Shown here one piece after another: positions 21,191-41,840 of a DNA stretch of 64,000 nucleotides; within the stretch, counting starts at the first letter, position 1, and every line of letters begins with the position of its first letter. The notes below the pieces were generated by a model. That model saw nothing but the letters and a program-made list of their open reading frames with translations, was not told the DNA's origin and did not search any database. Both the position numbers and the translations under genes were made by a program. The stretch spans positions 39,197,754-39,261,753 of the forward strand of contig OV884011.1 in the NCBI GenBank assembly GCA_930367205.1. Direction: 5' to 3'. The stretch is from Acanthosoma haemorrhoidale (taxonomy: Eukaryota; Arthropoda; Insecta; Hemiptera; Acanthosomatidae).

Positions 21191-24100
21191 CCAAATCTAA
21201 TGTAATTTACATTTTGTTTACCTATTTATTACTTAAGAATGATGAAAATATTTCAATTGTGTAAGTACATTCCTAAAAACCTCTAGCCCCTGTATTTTTC
21301 CTTTTTTTACTCTCCCGAGATGCCTGTTGAGAAAAGGAATAAAAAAATGCCTCATTCTTAATTATATTAAATGTTTAATAATTTTTAGTCTTAATTTTAA
21401 TCATTCCTTTTTCAACCTACAAATGTTAATTAAATGATGGTTTTCGATCGAATACAAATATCATCAGTGCAATCTATGTAGCTTGGATAAGTTCTTTCGA
21501 ATGTTAATATGATTCCAAAATCAGATTATTGTCAATGCTGAACGGAGAGATATTTAGTGTTGTTTTTTAATCATTTTTCATGTGTATGTTTTACAATAGC
21601 GGCTGTAAAAATTATGAAATCCATCTGAAATAATAATTTTAAAAGCATATTTATATTGAACAACACCCCAGGCCAGGTTACATTGAATATGTTTTTATTA
21701 ACTAAATGTTTTCTGAAAGTTCTGATTTCTTTCCCATCTTGGACAAATTAAAGATGGTTAATGCATAAAAGAAAGTTGGAAGATGTTTCAATAATAAAAA
21801 TTGATCTTTGTAGAGGGTTCTATATTCGATTGGTCCGTCAATATAAGTTTTACAGCACTATCAGTAATCTTAGGTGATGTCAAGAAACAAATCGCAGGAT
21901 ATAAGGAGTTGGTAGTTTGCCAGTGTGTGGATAGTATGATGAATCTTTTTATAATCAAGTTGTCATATTATTTTTGAAAAATTTTACAAATAAAAGTGCC
22001 ATGTATAAATTTCATTTTACAGTATTTGGCATTGACATATCTTAAGCATATATATTCATGTTCTAACGTAGTAACTAAAATTTCTTATCGCCTTCAAGTA
22101 TTATGTTCACATATTTTATATATGTTTGTATTTTATTTTACTATTCCAACTATTTGCGATAGAACTTTGGCTCTTAGCTATTAAAGTTGTGCAACCGTTG
22201 ATCATGACTTCTATATTTTGCATCATCCATCAAACTTGCACTGCTTAATTAACAACGCTTTATAGAAATGCTTCTCTGCACTTGGTTGCAATAGAATTTT
22301 TTGCTATTCCAAAGGCGATTAGAGAGATATGCATTCCCTCATATTCCTGTTGTGTTTTCACTACTTTTCCTAAGATCTGTCTCTTTCATCCAGGAAAGGA
22401 ACTAAAAAATAATCCATTCCTCTTCCTTTTATGTTAATATAAACACAGAAAAAAAGTGTTTACTCAGCCATGGTTACCTGAGGATATGTATAGCTGAGCC
22501 TGTGTTGTTTCGTAGGCCAATCCTTCAGACAGGTTTGTATGAATCCTGCACAGAGAAGACTTACTCACTCTGCTGTAACTGTATTGTGTGTTTTCGGACT
22601 TTAGATTGGATGCACCTGATGTTGGGGGGTTGTGCTGTTCTCAAAGTTCTAGCCCACAAGTGTGGGTTTGTATATGAGAATTTTGTGTTGAGTATTATAT
22701 GCAGTTGTCCGAACTGAATTTTGAGCTCCTGTCTTCAATCTTTTATGTGGTTTGACAGTTAGTATTTTGTCATGGTGGAATTCAGAGTTCTCTCATTGTT
22801 TCTAAAATATGGAGAGGAGAATTGTTGAAAAGGAGCGCATTCCTTTTGTTGACTTCTATCATCCATCTTTTCCACCAGTGCTCAATTTCTGAGTAGTGAA
22901 TTTCGCATATTTTATGTTGTTATTTGTGTCAATTTAAAATTTTTGAAAAGGTACTTGCCACTGACTGAGATGGTTTGATTAGAATTTAGGAAACTCGCTC
23001 AGAGTCTGAGCAAGTATCTCGATGTTGTTTCTTCAGTTACCACATCCTTTCATTTATATTTTAAAATACTTGTACAATCCCTTGGTTGAGTCCTCTTTAT
23101 TTTAAGTGATTTTTTTTTTGCTTTCAGAACTGTTAAAGGTAAGGTATATTATGAAATTTTTCTGTTTTTTAATGTCATGTTTGAGTTTTCCGTGTAATTT
23201 GGTGGACAGCACTGTGTTCATCGCCAAATAAATTATATCTCCTTTCAATATAGTGTTTGATTAATTGTAGTGTGTTATATTTTTATAACAAAATAATTTA
23301 GTTTATCCTTAAATATTCGATTAAAGTAATTTAGTCTTAACTTATCTGACTCTGCAATTAGAGTAGACTTCTGATAGCTACAGAAGATGATTGATTGACT
23401 TTAGTTACATTATTTAAATAATCAATACTTCTCACAAAAGTATTTTTTTGTGCAAGATATAAAGACTTACAATTTTTTGTTATACAATTTAAAATATGTG
23501 TAATTTGTTGGTGCAGTTAAGTAAACTTCTGTGATTCATATTCCTTTACCTTTATGGGCACATGTGGCCTTTATAGCAAACAAGTACCTAAATATTTTGC
23601 TCAATAATTTTTGTTGGCTTCGATGCAATATAATGCTGACAGAAACTAGTATTGAGTCATAAGTTGGAAATATTAGGGTTTTTGCTAATTAAATAAACTA
23701 ATAGTTCTAAAAACTAAACTAATGATGATGAAAAACTAACCTGATTATACAATATAATAATCACAACAAATATAAAAAAAACTGTCTAGCAAATGAAACC
23801 CTTATGTTCACACGAGTGTCTTAGCGAGTCCCCTGTTCAAACCAGAAGTTATAAATTTTTACATTGAGATCCCATTTGGCCCTAGTTATGCAAAAAAGAC
23901 CCAACCCGCAATTTTTCTGTTTTCTATGGAATTGGTTAGGTTTTGACATCTTAAAAGGTATCCAAGCAGTATGGAGAGATTTTGTAGGTGAAGATATAGA
24001 AGTTTTGTCCAACAATATGTGACTCAATACATTTACTTTTTGTAAAACAATCCAATTTCTATATGGCCAAGAATCTGTTCCTTGAAAGGTGATAAGTGAT

Positions 24101-24894
24101 TATGTTGTTACGATCTATTTAGCAACACTTATGTGCGCTGTGAGCATCCTGTAAAGATATTCAGAAAGATCCAAGCCACTTTACTGTTTGTTATCCCACA
24201 ATGTGACACTATTTTAAATACAGTCCATGAGGTTTGGTTCTTTTTTTCGCATGGCAACATTAGTTGTTGAAGAAGACATCTAACATACCATTTGTTGTGC
24301 ACCAGGTAATGACTCCCAAAACAATACTCAGACCAATAATCGTCCTGTTAGGAGGCCCATATAAAGGTAAGAAGCGTAGGTTTATTTTCAGCTGAGATAA
24401 AAAAAACAAAAGATACTCATTTATGTAAACAAGCATAATGTAAGCATTGAAATAAAACAGTTCATTGATTTTGACTGAAAATGGAAAGTTTCCTCGCAGG
24501 AACAGGAAGCTAAATTTAGTAAACCTAGGGTCTTACAAAAATCAGTGTTTGTATGTAATAGCCTATGTTTGGAAAACTGGTTAAACATCAAGGCTCGGTA
24601 AATACTTTGGCTTCAGAAAAAAGAACACAGTTCACCCTCAGTTATCATATTGCTGGACACCTATTGTGTCGGCAAATGTTTGTAAAAACATTACAAACTA
24701 CTCCCAAATGAGCGAACACAGCATTCAAAAAAAAAAATGTCTATAATTTTGAACACTGCATATAAAATTAAAGATATCTACATCCTGATCAGCAATCAGT
24801 AATTTGTTACATTTTAATCTATAATTATATAAAGTCATGTTATCAACTACTGTTAGACATTTTTTACATGATAGTATCCTTTGATGATGAAATA

Positions 24895-24960
24895 ATCTTA
24901 AAAATAAAAGCTACTCCATCAAAAACAATGAAAGATCAATGATCAATTACTAGTTATTAA
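24895..24960 (-). repeat. Dispersed GATCTTTAATTT-family fragment
   Basis: TTAAAAATAAAAGCTACTCC followed by ACAATGAA is the reverse complement, with changes, of the TTCATTATTTTTCCTGGGG...TTGCTTTTATTTTTAGC block of the family. Confidence 0.4.
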
Positions 24961-25234
24961 AAACCTTGTTTCCTATCATGGGCAGGAAGAAATCATTAAA
25001 ATACTTCCTCTGCACATACCTCGATGTCAATAGATAATTTCACTACGAAATATCCTTTCCAATGAATGTTAAATCATCTTATAAAATTAAACAACACTCA
25101 TTATTATCTTAAAGACTTGCTATCAAGTACTCAGATTAATTAAATGCATTTTAAGTTTAAAACTAAAACAATAAGACTGAATTGTTGTTATATCGCCTTT
25201 TGTTGATGAAAGAACAATATTATATTTTACTAAA

Positions 25235-25400
25235 ATTGATTAATGGCTGATGTTTTGACATAGTATGTATGCCTGCATCAGGTCTTAGATGTGCATTGTT
25301 AAACACATGTTGGGGAGGATTTTTGTTCATAAATCTTATGAAAATGTAACATCTTTATGCCATCAACCAAATCCATTATCCCATCAAATAATAAATGTCT
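25235..25400 (-). repeat. Fold-back repeat family copy
   Basis: It contains TGCATCAGGTCTTAGATGTGC, an ACACATG block, and ATGAAAATGTAACATC followed by CCATCAACC. The reverse complement of 56545-56790 shows the same blocks in the same order (CTGCATCAGGTCTTAG, TTAGATGTGTATTG, ACACATATG, TGATGAAAATCTAACC). Confidence 0.5.
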
Positions 25401-28400
25401 ATCAATAAACTCACAGTTTAAGATGTGAGAATGCTTGTTTAAATATACACAATCAGTTTTATCTTATTTCTTTCAAAGAAATTACAATGTATACATTATA
25501 AAAAGAAAGAAGAAACAAGTCAAGGGGAAAAAAAAATTAGAATTTATTTGACAATTTACTTGAATCAGTTTATTGTTTTGTAGTGTGGATTAGAATGGTT
25601 AAGGAACATAAATATAATTAATTATCGAGCCTACATTAATTTAAAAGAAAATTTTACTTCAAACAAGAAGTGGTCACTTATTTATAAATGACAAAACAAA
25701 GTCCTTATAAAACTTATAACTTTAATTTGATTTTACAATTCCAACAGGATATGAGATCTATCCGAACTAAATTAAGCAGACATGATATTAATACTAAAAG
25801 ATTTTTTATAAATATAATTAACAAACAATTGTTATATAATTAAGTAAATCGAGAAGTAAAATATACTATAAAAGAAATAATGATTCCAGATTTTTTTTTA
25901 TAAGTGCAAAGTCTAAAAAAACAACAATGAAAAAGGTACACATGTTTACGGTAGTATATAAAACATTTTGACAGCAAAAAAGTTTAGTAACTATTAAATA
26001 ATTAATATGATATGTCTTATTGTCTTCTTTTATTGAACCTTCTGGCAGGACTTACCTTTAGTGTTTTTTATTACATTTTATAAGCTAATACCAGCAATAT
26101 CTAAACAATTGATAATACAAATATCACAATTAAGTACAGAAATATTTGAAAAATGTACAAGTCTGGCAAGAAAAACTGTAAACATCGATGACCAGCATTA
26201 AAACATAAAATATTTATAGATTATCAACTTAAACATGAATCGGTGTTGATCACTTCTTAAACGTAATATATATATATAAAACTTTTTTGATCACTAACTA
26301 TAGGGATTCAGCCTCAATCGAGCATCCATCATAGAACATAGAAAACATACTCTGCAATCCAATATTTACAAAAAAAAGAAAGCACTTTTCAGTATATTTA
26401 CAAATCACTTGTTCTGCCTAGTGTGTTATGTGCCGCTTTTCTTTTTAAAATTTTTTATTATGTGGACATAATGTTGAACTAGAGTAAAACAATGGAAGAA
26501 GGCGACCCTATGTAATCAGGTTAATAAAACTTAACTCAATCAAGTAGGACAGAAAACATTTCATGTAACAAAGCGCAAAATCAGATCATGATGAGGATGA
26601 AAGGCGTTCTCCATATGTACAGTACACGGACAAGTCCTCCGTTGTGCAGGATATCTAGTTGCAGAGTCACTTGCAAGAAGACATCTTCTGTAGACCTTTT
26701 ATTGAACCAAAAAAAAAAATATATATAGTAATATGGAGGAAGTGAAAAAATAATTATTAAATATATGGTTTTAGAGGTAAGAAAAAATTATCTAGACTTC
26801 CTAAATGATAGATAAACAATATCTATTATATTCTATACTCCATAAAAAATGCCCAAACCCCCATATAATCAGGGAATTTATTTACTTTCATAAATGTAAG
26901 TGGGTACCTCCTGATAGGATAGCTTGCCTTTTCTGCCCTTGATGGGCATTACAATTATATTGAAAGGTACGGTCATTTAAGAACTGCTGGAGATTAAGAT
27001 TCAAATTAAGGCGAGTGTCTAAACATTGCTTAGGTTTACCACCATGAGTCTGTATACCTCAATTCCAAAATATGGTCATACATTTATACGCAAATTTCAC
27101 CACTGATAGCATTCCCACTTCTGTTCAAGCACCATAAATCCTTTGGGGACTTGGCACCTGCTAGCAAATCACAAAGCCGGTGTACACATGCAGAAGATAC
27201 AACATGTAAGCTCATGAATGCGTTTTTGCACAACTGTGTGGATTTTTCTTTTAACTTTTATGTAGTATGAATAAAACTTTTGTGAGCATCAGTTAAAATA
27301 TCACTAGAGTCATTGGGCTCTTTGCGTTTCTGCTTTTGCCCTCGTAGTTCAATAAGACTTTGCAAGTATGTATACTGTGTAGTTTTTTTCTCTACTGAGA
27401 AGAAATTATTCCAAAGAACTTTTCTGTTTTCCTCAGAAACCTTGAAATAACTATGTTCAGCACACCTTCAATGGTAGGTTTCTTTATGTTTGGCTAACAC
27501 CTCTATACCTGATTATGAATTATAGGCAATTCCCAGGACATGAGATTTACGGATCACAATTTGTTGTATTTTTCTTCATTTGTCACTCCTTTTTTTCTCT
27601 TAGCAGGAACACAATCTTTTGAATCACTGCTCGACATCACTCACAGACACAAAATACAGTCAGCCTTATCTTAAAGAGGTATTATCGGATATAACGAACA
27701 GTTTGCCTTAAATGGTGTTACACAGGTTACCACAATCAGTTCGTACATAATACGAATAGTACACCGACCAGTACATAATATTGAAATGAGTAAGGTAGTC
27801 AATAAACAATGCACATTCATAATGTAATGAATGGTGTTATTTTTGTTTGACATCTTCCTTTTATTTCTGCAAGAAACTTTTTTTCTCTCGATTGGAGTGG
27901 AAACCACCGAGAAGGCATCTTTTACACTTTGGGAAGTTTGAGCAATAAGAACCAACGCTCTTACCATGGAACAAGCAGCATACACTTCAGCAGCTGCAGG
28001 GATGTATCCGATTCTTGACAATCATAATCAGTAGTTTGGTGACTCAGTACGACATCAATATCTGAATATTCTTCATATGTTATGACTTTGTCATCCACCT
28101 GTACTTAGTCATCAGCAGAGCGGTCAGAACTGAGAGGGGAAATGGCATCTAGCAAACCCATGTGTGTTTCATCTTCATATAAGTAAATAATTTTCTCCTG
28201 GTGCTTCATCATTCTTGCAATGTTTGAAATTCACAGGCGATCAAGCTCGCACGCAGAATCGACTTGGCAAATTATTCCGAACTGCTCCTTGATAGTAAAT
28301 TATTGCCCTGTCATGTTTTTCGAGTATAAACACAAGAGGCAACTGAAATTGAGAAACTGTTGGGCAAGTCAGTGTAAATTAAACAAAGTATTTTGAAGAA

Positions 28401-29335
28401 CTTTAACCTTATTAACTCTTGAATGCTATGCTTAAACCAATATTTCAACAGCTATTGCGCCAAGTAATGTGTAAGCTCTGTCCAATATGTTGTTCGTAAG
28501 CAACATAAATGTTTTATTTATATGTTATTTGGAGGGAAAGACTATGTATCTTGTTTGTTGTAACCAATTGTACATTATATCCGGTGTCGTTATAAATGAT
28601 TATTAATGTAATATAAATTACTTATCAATCAAACGTTTAAAATTATAGAACAGTGATTTCAACAACAAAATACAAACTAAACATACTGATAACATTATAA
28701 CCGGAACATCTAGGCAACAGGTGCACCGAACGATCAACGAAAAAACACCAGTTTTTCTCCAGAAAGAGCACAAGTGACGAAATGTTTTGAATTGATTTTT
28801 TCCAGGAATAGATTATGAAACATGTGGATTTTTTTTTGGCACAAAAAGAGATGCGTCTATGATCAATATACCCAGGACCACTCTAAACTCAAAACCGGTG
28901 ACAATTTAACATGTAGACATGTAATCAAATAACCGATTCATATAAGATTTCATTTATTCTAGCTAGTTCAGTCCAAATTACCTAAAATAAACCATAATTT
29001 ACTCATTTAATAAGTGTTAAAGTTGCATTAGTTGACATGTAATATAATAGATATAAATTTAAATAATATTGGTTAAAGAGAAAAATAATTATAGAGCCTT
29101 CTGATTTTTGTTCAGATACCCTTCATGTCATGGTACTACTTATTTTACTTGTGGTGAATTAACAAGGACCCTCTTAGTTCACCATTCTTAATTGGCATTT
29201 TGTTTATGATTTTACCAGTAGTTCTGGTCTTATCCAATATATAAATACATACAAAAAGATAAATTACTCATGAACAATTTATTACTCTTCTGCTGTATAG
29301 AAATATACCTTGGGTGAAATGAATGTCAACTATTA

Positions 29336-36706
<7,371 letters not shown>

Positions 36707-37155
36707 CACAACTGAAAAATTCAGCTAAACTGAATCACTTGAATAAATACAAATTTGAAACAATTACAAAATAGGTTTCCTGCGGTAGGAGATTATTCCC
36801 CAATATAACCTTTACAAAAACAAAAATACTAATACGACCGTTAAAACTTTAAAAACATAGGAGCACAACACTTTCTAAAAGGGTGAAATTAAACTAATCC
36901 ATTGGGAATAATCTGTTAAAAGTTCATGAACTGACAAGAAATATCACTTGGCAGAAAAACCGTTAAACACACAGCACACTTACAGGGCCTTAAGATTTCC
37001 ATGTATAGATCCTATGATTCTTGATAGGTGCTGACGAAATCTATGGACAATCGCATTATAGCGGTTGTGGCAGTTAAATAACTAATATACCAAGTTAAAA
37101 AAATAACTTTTAAATGAGTGAGCGATTTGATAAGAGAACACGACGGCTCACTTAC

Positions 37156-37280
37156 AATGTCACAACTGAAGGTTTTGCTCGCAATGCTGCCAACGTAAAA
37201 ATAAAAAAGCGCCCTTTTGCCTAAAACTACTACCTCTCAGCGATAACAGTTTCGGAGGCAAACTAAAACCGCACAAAAAA
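37156..37280 (-). other. Probable 5' non-coding exon of katanin p60
   Basis: On the - strand a strong donor ATT|GTAAGT lies at 37155. About 440 bp downstream comes the TTTTTCAG acceptor that sits six bases before the katanin start codon. This predicts a non-coding first exon ending at 37156; its 5' limit is a guess. Confidence 0.4.
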
Positions 37281-39082
37281 TTATATTATTTAATAAATGA
37301 TATATTGTTTAATATTAAATACGAAACTATTTACAGACACATTTCTACTGCGAAATCACTAAAACTAACAGAACTCTCTGGCTCTTACAACTAAAACATT
37401 ATTATTTGAATTAGTTATCACCACTTGAAATTTATGACTGGCCATCGCTGAAAACCTGTGCAATTGATAAGCCGTAAAGTAAAATAATGAATAAATAGAC
37501 ATTTTTATGGTGAATAATTTCTGCCTTAAATTTTTAATTTAAACCTTGTATGTATGTAAGACATTCATATTCACAATTATTTAAATTTCGGATGGACAGG
37601 CGTGAATATCATAAATCAAATCAAATTTTCTTTGTTATGTTAATCACATTGCAATATACACGTCTTTTATTTCCATCAAGAATTTCATAGGAACAATTGT
37701 TTACTTGAATGGCAAATATTAATGTGAAATATGGGGCTTTATTCGCAATGTTTGAGCTGTGGAGGGGTGCAGAGAACACAGATGTTGACATTAAAGGCGA
37801 ACAACCCACCGAACTCCCGTTCACCTTGGTGACTGTCCCATGGAATCTTATCGAATTTCGAAATGCCGTGTGCTAATGCCGAGCCAGATGGGAGAGGTTC
37901 TACTTTCAAACTGGTAAGGTGGGACCAACCGTGTTTATTCGGCATGTCATTTCAGTGATAGTGGTCGAATAAAAAATGGTTAGTTAAATGCGCAGTATCA
38001 CACAATTAAGGGTTTAGACGATCTTACTAATTATTCTTGATTGATTTCCTAAGATTTATTGAATTATTTTTATTAACATACACATTAAAAAAAACGTTTC
38101 TCTAACACTTCCAACTGAATGATGCAGAACATGGGACTTTGTAACCACAGTCACATATTAAAAATTGTCATTAATATAATTTTTCATCTTTTTGTACTTA
38201 CAGTTTACTAAAACCCCAATACATCACACATATTCTTTAACAGCGCATTGAGATGTTTAAATTGATACCCTTCAAAATATATATTAGGGGGGAGTAATTA
38301 ACTATGAGACTTTCTAATTTACAAAGGGTCTGGTTTTATTTTCGGCATCTTCCGGACATTAAATAAAATCGACATGTAAAATATCACCACTCTGTGTAAA
38401 ACACGGACTGTGTAATCACCGCAAAAAATTTATTGCGTATAAGTAGAGATACGAGAGCTTTAATACCATATTGAAGATGATAAGAATATATATATATATA
38501 TATATATAGATCTAGGATAGGGGAAGTAATAACGATCCAGTTGATCACACTATTTTAAAGGTAAATCCCACAACGCATCGAAATATGCTGATTAGTTTTT
38601 AATAAAAGGGAAGCATATGTTTAGGTTTGTTATATTATACCTATGCTTATAGTTATTAAATTATAACTTTTATTTTAAAACAAATGGAACATAGGATTAA
38701 CCTGGAAAAAAAAAAGAATGTTGGATGCAAGCGGCACCAGTTACTATTATGATTTACTGGGAAAGTTATAAAAAAAACTATGTAAATCATTTTAATTATA
38801 GGTACTTCGCTATTTAACTACTCAAACTAATCATCATTATTTACAAAAATGTGATCCATAAAAATAGGCAGTGAATAGTTTTTCTTTTTTTGTTGAAAGG
38901 GAGGTAAGCATCTACTTTACATAAAAATAGAAGCACAAAAACCTTTCCCATTATTATACCTGTCCTTGCAGACAGTAGAAGTGAAAAAAAAATTAAGGCC
39001 CGTCTCACAATTTCTAGCGCGGAAGCTTATAATTCATAAACCTTTATTTCATTTATTTATATTATACAATTAAAATACAATT
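37281..39082. other. Intergenic stretch
   Basis: AT-rich. Two overlapping - frames at 37945-37621 are weakly GC-richer but match nothing I know. A (TA)n microsatellite lies at 38486-38508. No gene is supported. Confidence 0.5.
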
Positions 39083-39328
39083 TTTTTTTTTTTTTTTTTT
39101 TCTTCATAGCCCCTTTAAATTTACAGATAATTATATATAATTATAGATCCTCAGGCGAATCTATTTACAAATTATTTTGTATTTCCTGTAGCATCACTAC
39201 ATTATATACAGGTTTTGTTATTTTATAGAAATTATATAAATTATACGTGACTTGACGAAACTGACTAATAAGGTGATGGGGCTCACCTTTTTGATCAACC
39301 TTAAAACTAACTTACATACTAATTCTTA

Positions 39329-41326
39329 TCATAATTTTTCCCCGACAGTCTGTTGCCATCGATGCGGGAGGGGTGGCGGGGTCATAGTGTTAAACACTGG
39401 ATTTGTCAGGTGCTGCAACGAGTCAAAAAACTTAATGTGTCTCCGGTGGATGAACTCACCCACCGACGGCACACCAAGCAACGGGTGCAGGTCAGCGTTC
39501 TTCAACCTCTCGAAAGAGGTATGTCGGACCACTTTTCGCATGATTCCATTCTGGAAGTGTTGGAGACATTTGGCTGTATTGTCAGTCAAGTGGGTAAATA
39601 GTGGGGCACCGTACAGCAGAGCTGGCCGGAGGACACATTTATATATCATCAATTTAAGACGAAGCGACAGGTTAGGTGAAGTTAGCAAGTGCGATAGCCG
39701 GTAAGACCTTTGTCGTACTTTTTCTATTTTATTACTAAAATGAGTAGAGAAATGGAGATGCCTATCCATTTTTATACCCAAATAGTGCATTGAGAAAGCT
39801 GGTGAGCTCTCTTGCCCTCCCACGCTATACGATTTTGGCAAGGATTTTTTCCCCTTTTGGAGGGAGAAGATTACGAAGTCGGTCTTCCCGGCGTTTACGC
39901 TGATGTTTAACATGCCCAGTCTGTCACTGATAACGTTACAAACTGACTCGGCGTGTGTAAGAGCTCTTTGTGCACTCATGCTGCTGCTGTAAACCGCAAT
40001 GTCGTCGGCGAAAGCGATTACAGTAGCTTTCTGATAGTTTGTCCCAACAATTTCAGATGTGTACATACTGAAAAGAACCGGAGACAGAACCGCTCCTTGA
40101 GGAACTCCACAAGTCAGAGGGAATGGGTTAGAGAGGCAATCACCCACCCGTACCCTCACCGATCTGTTCTTCAAGAACGAAACCAACATGGTATATAGCT
40201 GCTCTGGGGATTCCCAGTCACAGAGCTGTCGGCACAGCATCCCGTGGGACACTGAGTCGAAAGCCTGCGTGCAGTCCAACGAGATCATAGCAGTTGCTGT
40301 ATTCTTGTTGATACCAAGGGTGACTTCCGTTTGTACCTTCACAAGCGGATGTTCTGTACTCAGATGAGCCTGAAAACCTGTCTGCTCATACGGAATGATA
40401 GCATTTTCCGAACAGAACCCCTTCAGGTAGTTTAGTATTATCTTTTCGAGAATCTTCCCCATGTGAGGGAGAAGACTGATCGGGCGATAGTGGGCTGGGT
40501 GGTCGCCTCTCTTTGTGGGCTTGCGCAGCGGGAACAAGATAGCTTGTTTCCACGCTGTCGGGAAGTATCGCAACCTGATACATGAATTGTACAGGTTAAC
40601 AAGTTGGGCAATCCATCTCCTCGGCAGCTGTTTCAGCAATACCGTTTGTATCCCGTCGCCCCCTGGTGCTCGGTTTCCCTGACACCGGCGAAGAATCGCC
40701 TTAAGCTGCTTCGGGGAGACAAACATATAGTTCTGACCTGTCCTCAGCTGCTGAGGTTCGTGGTAGTTACCTGTCCTAGCGGCGTTGTCTGCGGTATAGT
40801 GGTCGGCCAATATTTTAGCCTGTTCTTCCGATGTGTACAGGGTGTCTCCGTCATGAAGACGGACACCTGAGTCCTTCTTGGTAGTAGTATTTAGGAGCTT
40901 CCAAAACTTACGGAAATCGCCATGTAAGCCATGAAGCCGTTCGTGCCACGTTGCCGTCTTCCAATTCCTCATCAAGCCACGAATCTGTGTTGTAAGAGAG
41001 TTTACAACTTTCTTGGCCTGACGATTCCTTGTTCTATACCAGTTATTTTTCCAATTATTGCGTAATGCAATAAGTCGAAGAATATGGTCTGGTGGCTTTT
41101 GTAGCATGGGTGGCTTCGGGCTAAACTTTGGGACAGCTGTGTTAGCTGCATCGACGATAACCTCGGTCAGGAAAACTACCTGTCGATCCACTTCCTCTGT
41201 ACTGCGGAGAACAGGAACCGTATGCAATTGGTGGTAAAGTTGTGATCGATATAGGTCCCAGTCAGCCCGACGATAGTCGTACTTCGTCGGACGCGGGATC
41301 ACAACTCTACCGTCAATGGAATACAA
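39329..41326 (-). CDS. Jockey-clade LINE ORF2 fragment: reverse transcriptase
   Basis: An uninterrupted 665-codon frame. Blocks in order are PGGDGIQTVLLKQLP, AHYRPISLLPHMGKILEKII, ISLDCTQAFDSVSHGMLC, PLTCGVPQGAVLSPVLFSMY, the catalytic VIAFADDIAVYSS, and a C-terminal domain ending in an ALLYGAPLF and HPLLGVPSV region. The reverse-transcriptase acidic triad is intact. The frame stays open upstream of 41326 for a short way (DHLPVLYSIDG). Before that, the end of the endonuclease domain (NSAQTSILDLLLTK) lies in another frame, so one frameshift near 41355 breaks the junction. The long open frame implies recent insertion. Truncation removes most of the endonuclease, so it should not be autonomous. 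Confidence 0.9.
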   Translation of the reverse strand: MYSIDGRVVIPRPTKYDYRRADWDLYRSQLYHQLHTVPVLRSTEEVDRQVVFLTEVIVDAANTAVPKFSPKPPMLQKPPDHILRLIALRNNWKNNWYRTRNRQAKKVVNSLTTQIRGLMRNWKTATWHERLHGLHGDFRKFWKLLNTTTKKDSGVRLHDGDTLYTSEEQAKILADHYTADNAARTGNYHEPQQLRTGQNYMFVSPKQLKAILRRCQGNRAPGGDGIQTVLLKQLPRRWIAQLVNLYNSCIRLRYFPTAWKQAILFPLRKPTKRGDHPAHYRPISLLPHMGKILEKIILNYLKGFCSENAIIPYEQTGFQAHLSTEHPLVKVQTEVTLGINKNTATAMISLDCTQAFDSVSHGMLCRQLCDWESPEQLYTMLVSFLKNRSVRVRVGDCLSNPFPLTCGVPQGAVLSPVLFSMYTSEIVGTNYQKATVIAFADDIAVYSSSMSAQRALTHAESVCNVISDRLGMLNISVNAGKTDFVIFSLQKGKKSLPKSYSVGGQESSPAFSMHYLGIKMDRHLHFSTHFSNKIEKVRQRSYRLSHLLTSPNLSLRLKLMIYKCVLRPALLYGAPLFTHLTDNTAKCLQHFQNGIMRKVVRHTSFERLKNADLHPLLGVPSVGEFIHRRHIKFFDSLQHLTNPVFNTMTPPPLPHRWQQTVGEKL

Positions 41327-41329
41327 TAC

Positions 41330-41480
41330 TGGTAGGTGGTCGGTCAGGTTACTAGGTCCAGGGTCTCACAATTGTTTATCCTGTGTGGCTGTTTTGTGAG
41401 TAAAAGATCTAGAATGGAGGTTTGTGCGCTGTTACCTCTATGGCGAAAGAGGTGGAGGTCCGGTGCACTCCTGTGTCATG
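41330..41480 (-). pseudogene. Residual end of LINE endonuclease domain
   Basis: The - strand reads APDLHLFRHRGNSAQTSILD, then LLLTKQPHRINN, then after a frameshift DHLPVLYSI. This corresponds to the 'PDL..., S.LD..LT, SDH.PV' end of AP-type endonucleases of jockey/R1 LINEs. It is incomplete and frame-broken. Confidence 0.7.
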
Positions 41481-41699
41481 AAACCCATAAGTGCTAATAC
41501 CACGCCAAAAAAAAATTTAAAACACTACTGCTTCATAAAAATAAAATACAATTAGATTATTAGTCGATATAAAAAAGTTCAAGTCAAGTTTGATTCATCG
41601 AGCTATTAAACGGTTCTTTGCGAAAACGACTTAATCTACAGTTTTGACGACATTTTGTAATAATATTCCTATGTAATAGAATAATAATCGTAAAATTCA

Positions 41700-41840
41700 T
41701 TCATCAGTCAGGGCGACGAGATCTTTAATTTAATACCCTACTTTATGCGATAGGAAAATATTTATTTCAAGTAACTGATGAATGATTATTCCATTATAAG
41801 GTTGCTTTTATTTTTATTATACCTGTGGCGTCGAACAATC
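41700..41840 (+). repeat. Dispersed GATCTTTAATTT-family copy
   Basis: It has CAGGGCGACGAGATCTTTAA, then TACCCTACTT, and about 85 bp later GGTTGCTTTTATTTTTATTAT. Order and spacing match the reverse complement of 58180-58290. Confidence 0.6.

Larger units (their letters stand above)
21191..29335. other. Gene-poor intergenic stretch between convergent genes
   Basis: No spliced gene could be built here. A fold-back repeat copy lies at 25235-25400 and a dispersed-repeat copy at 24895-24960. On the - strand near 28130-27840 there is an acidic stretch (VDDKVITYEEYSDIDVVL in one frame, AAAEVYAACSMVRALVL in another) reminiscent of the tail of pogo/Tigger- or jerky-type proteins. The match is too weak and broken to call. 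Confidence 0.5.
39083..41541 (-). mobile_element. 5'-truncated jockey-type non-LTR retrotransposon with poly(A) and 12-bp target duplication
   Basis: Read on the - strand it begins inside the endonuclease domain. It runs through a long reverse-transcriptase frame (stop at 39329), a short 3' UTR and a terminal poly(A) of about 22 (poly-T at 39081-39102 on +). TAAAATACAATT occurs at 39071-39082, directly beyond the poly(A), and again at 41542-41553, directly beyond the 5' end. That is a perfect 12-bp direct repeat in the right places for target-primed insertion. 5' truncation and a variable target duplication are hallmarks of LINEs. Confidence 0.88.

Noticed and set aside
27660..28130. Possible pogo/Tigger or jerky-type transposase tail (- strand)
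   Set aside because: Only a short acidic region and a few residues resemble the family, spread over different frames; too weak without a profile search.
37621..37945. Two overlapping - frames next to the katanin 5' end
   Set aside because: No recognisable domain or splice signals; a vague similarity to 50470-50530 covers only about 30 bases.
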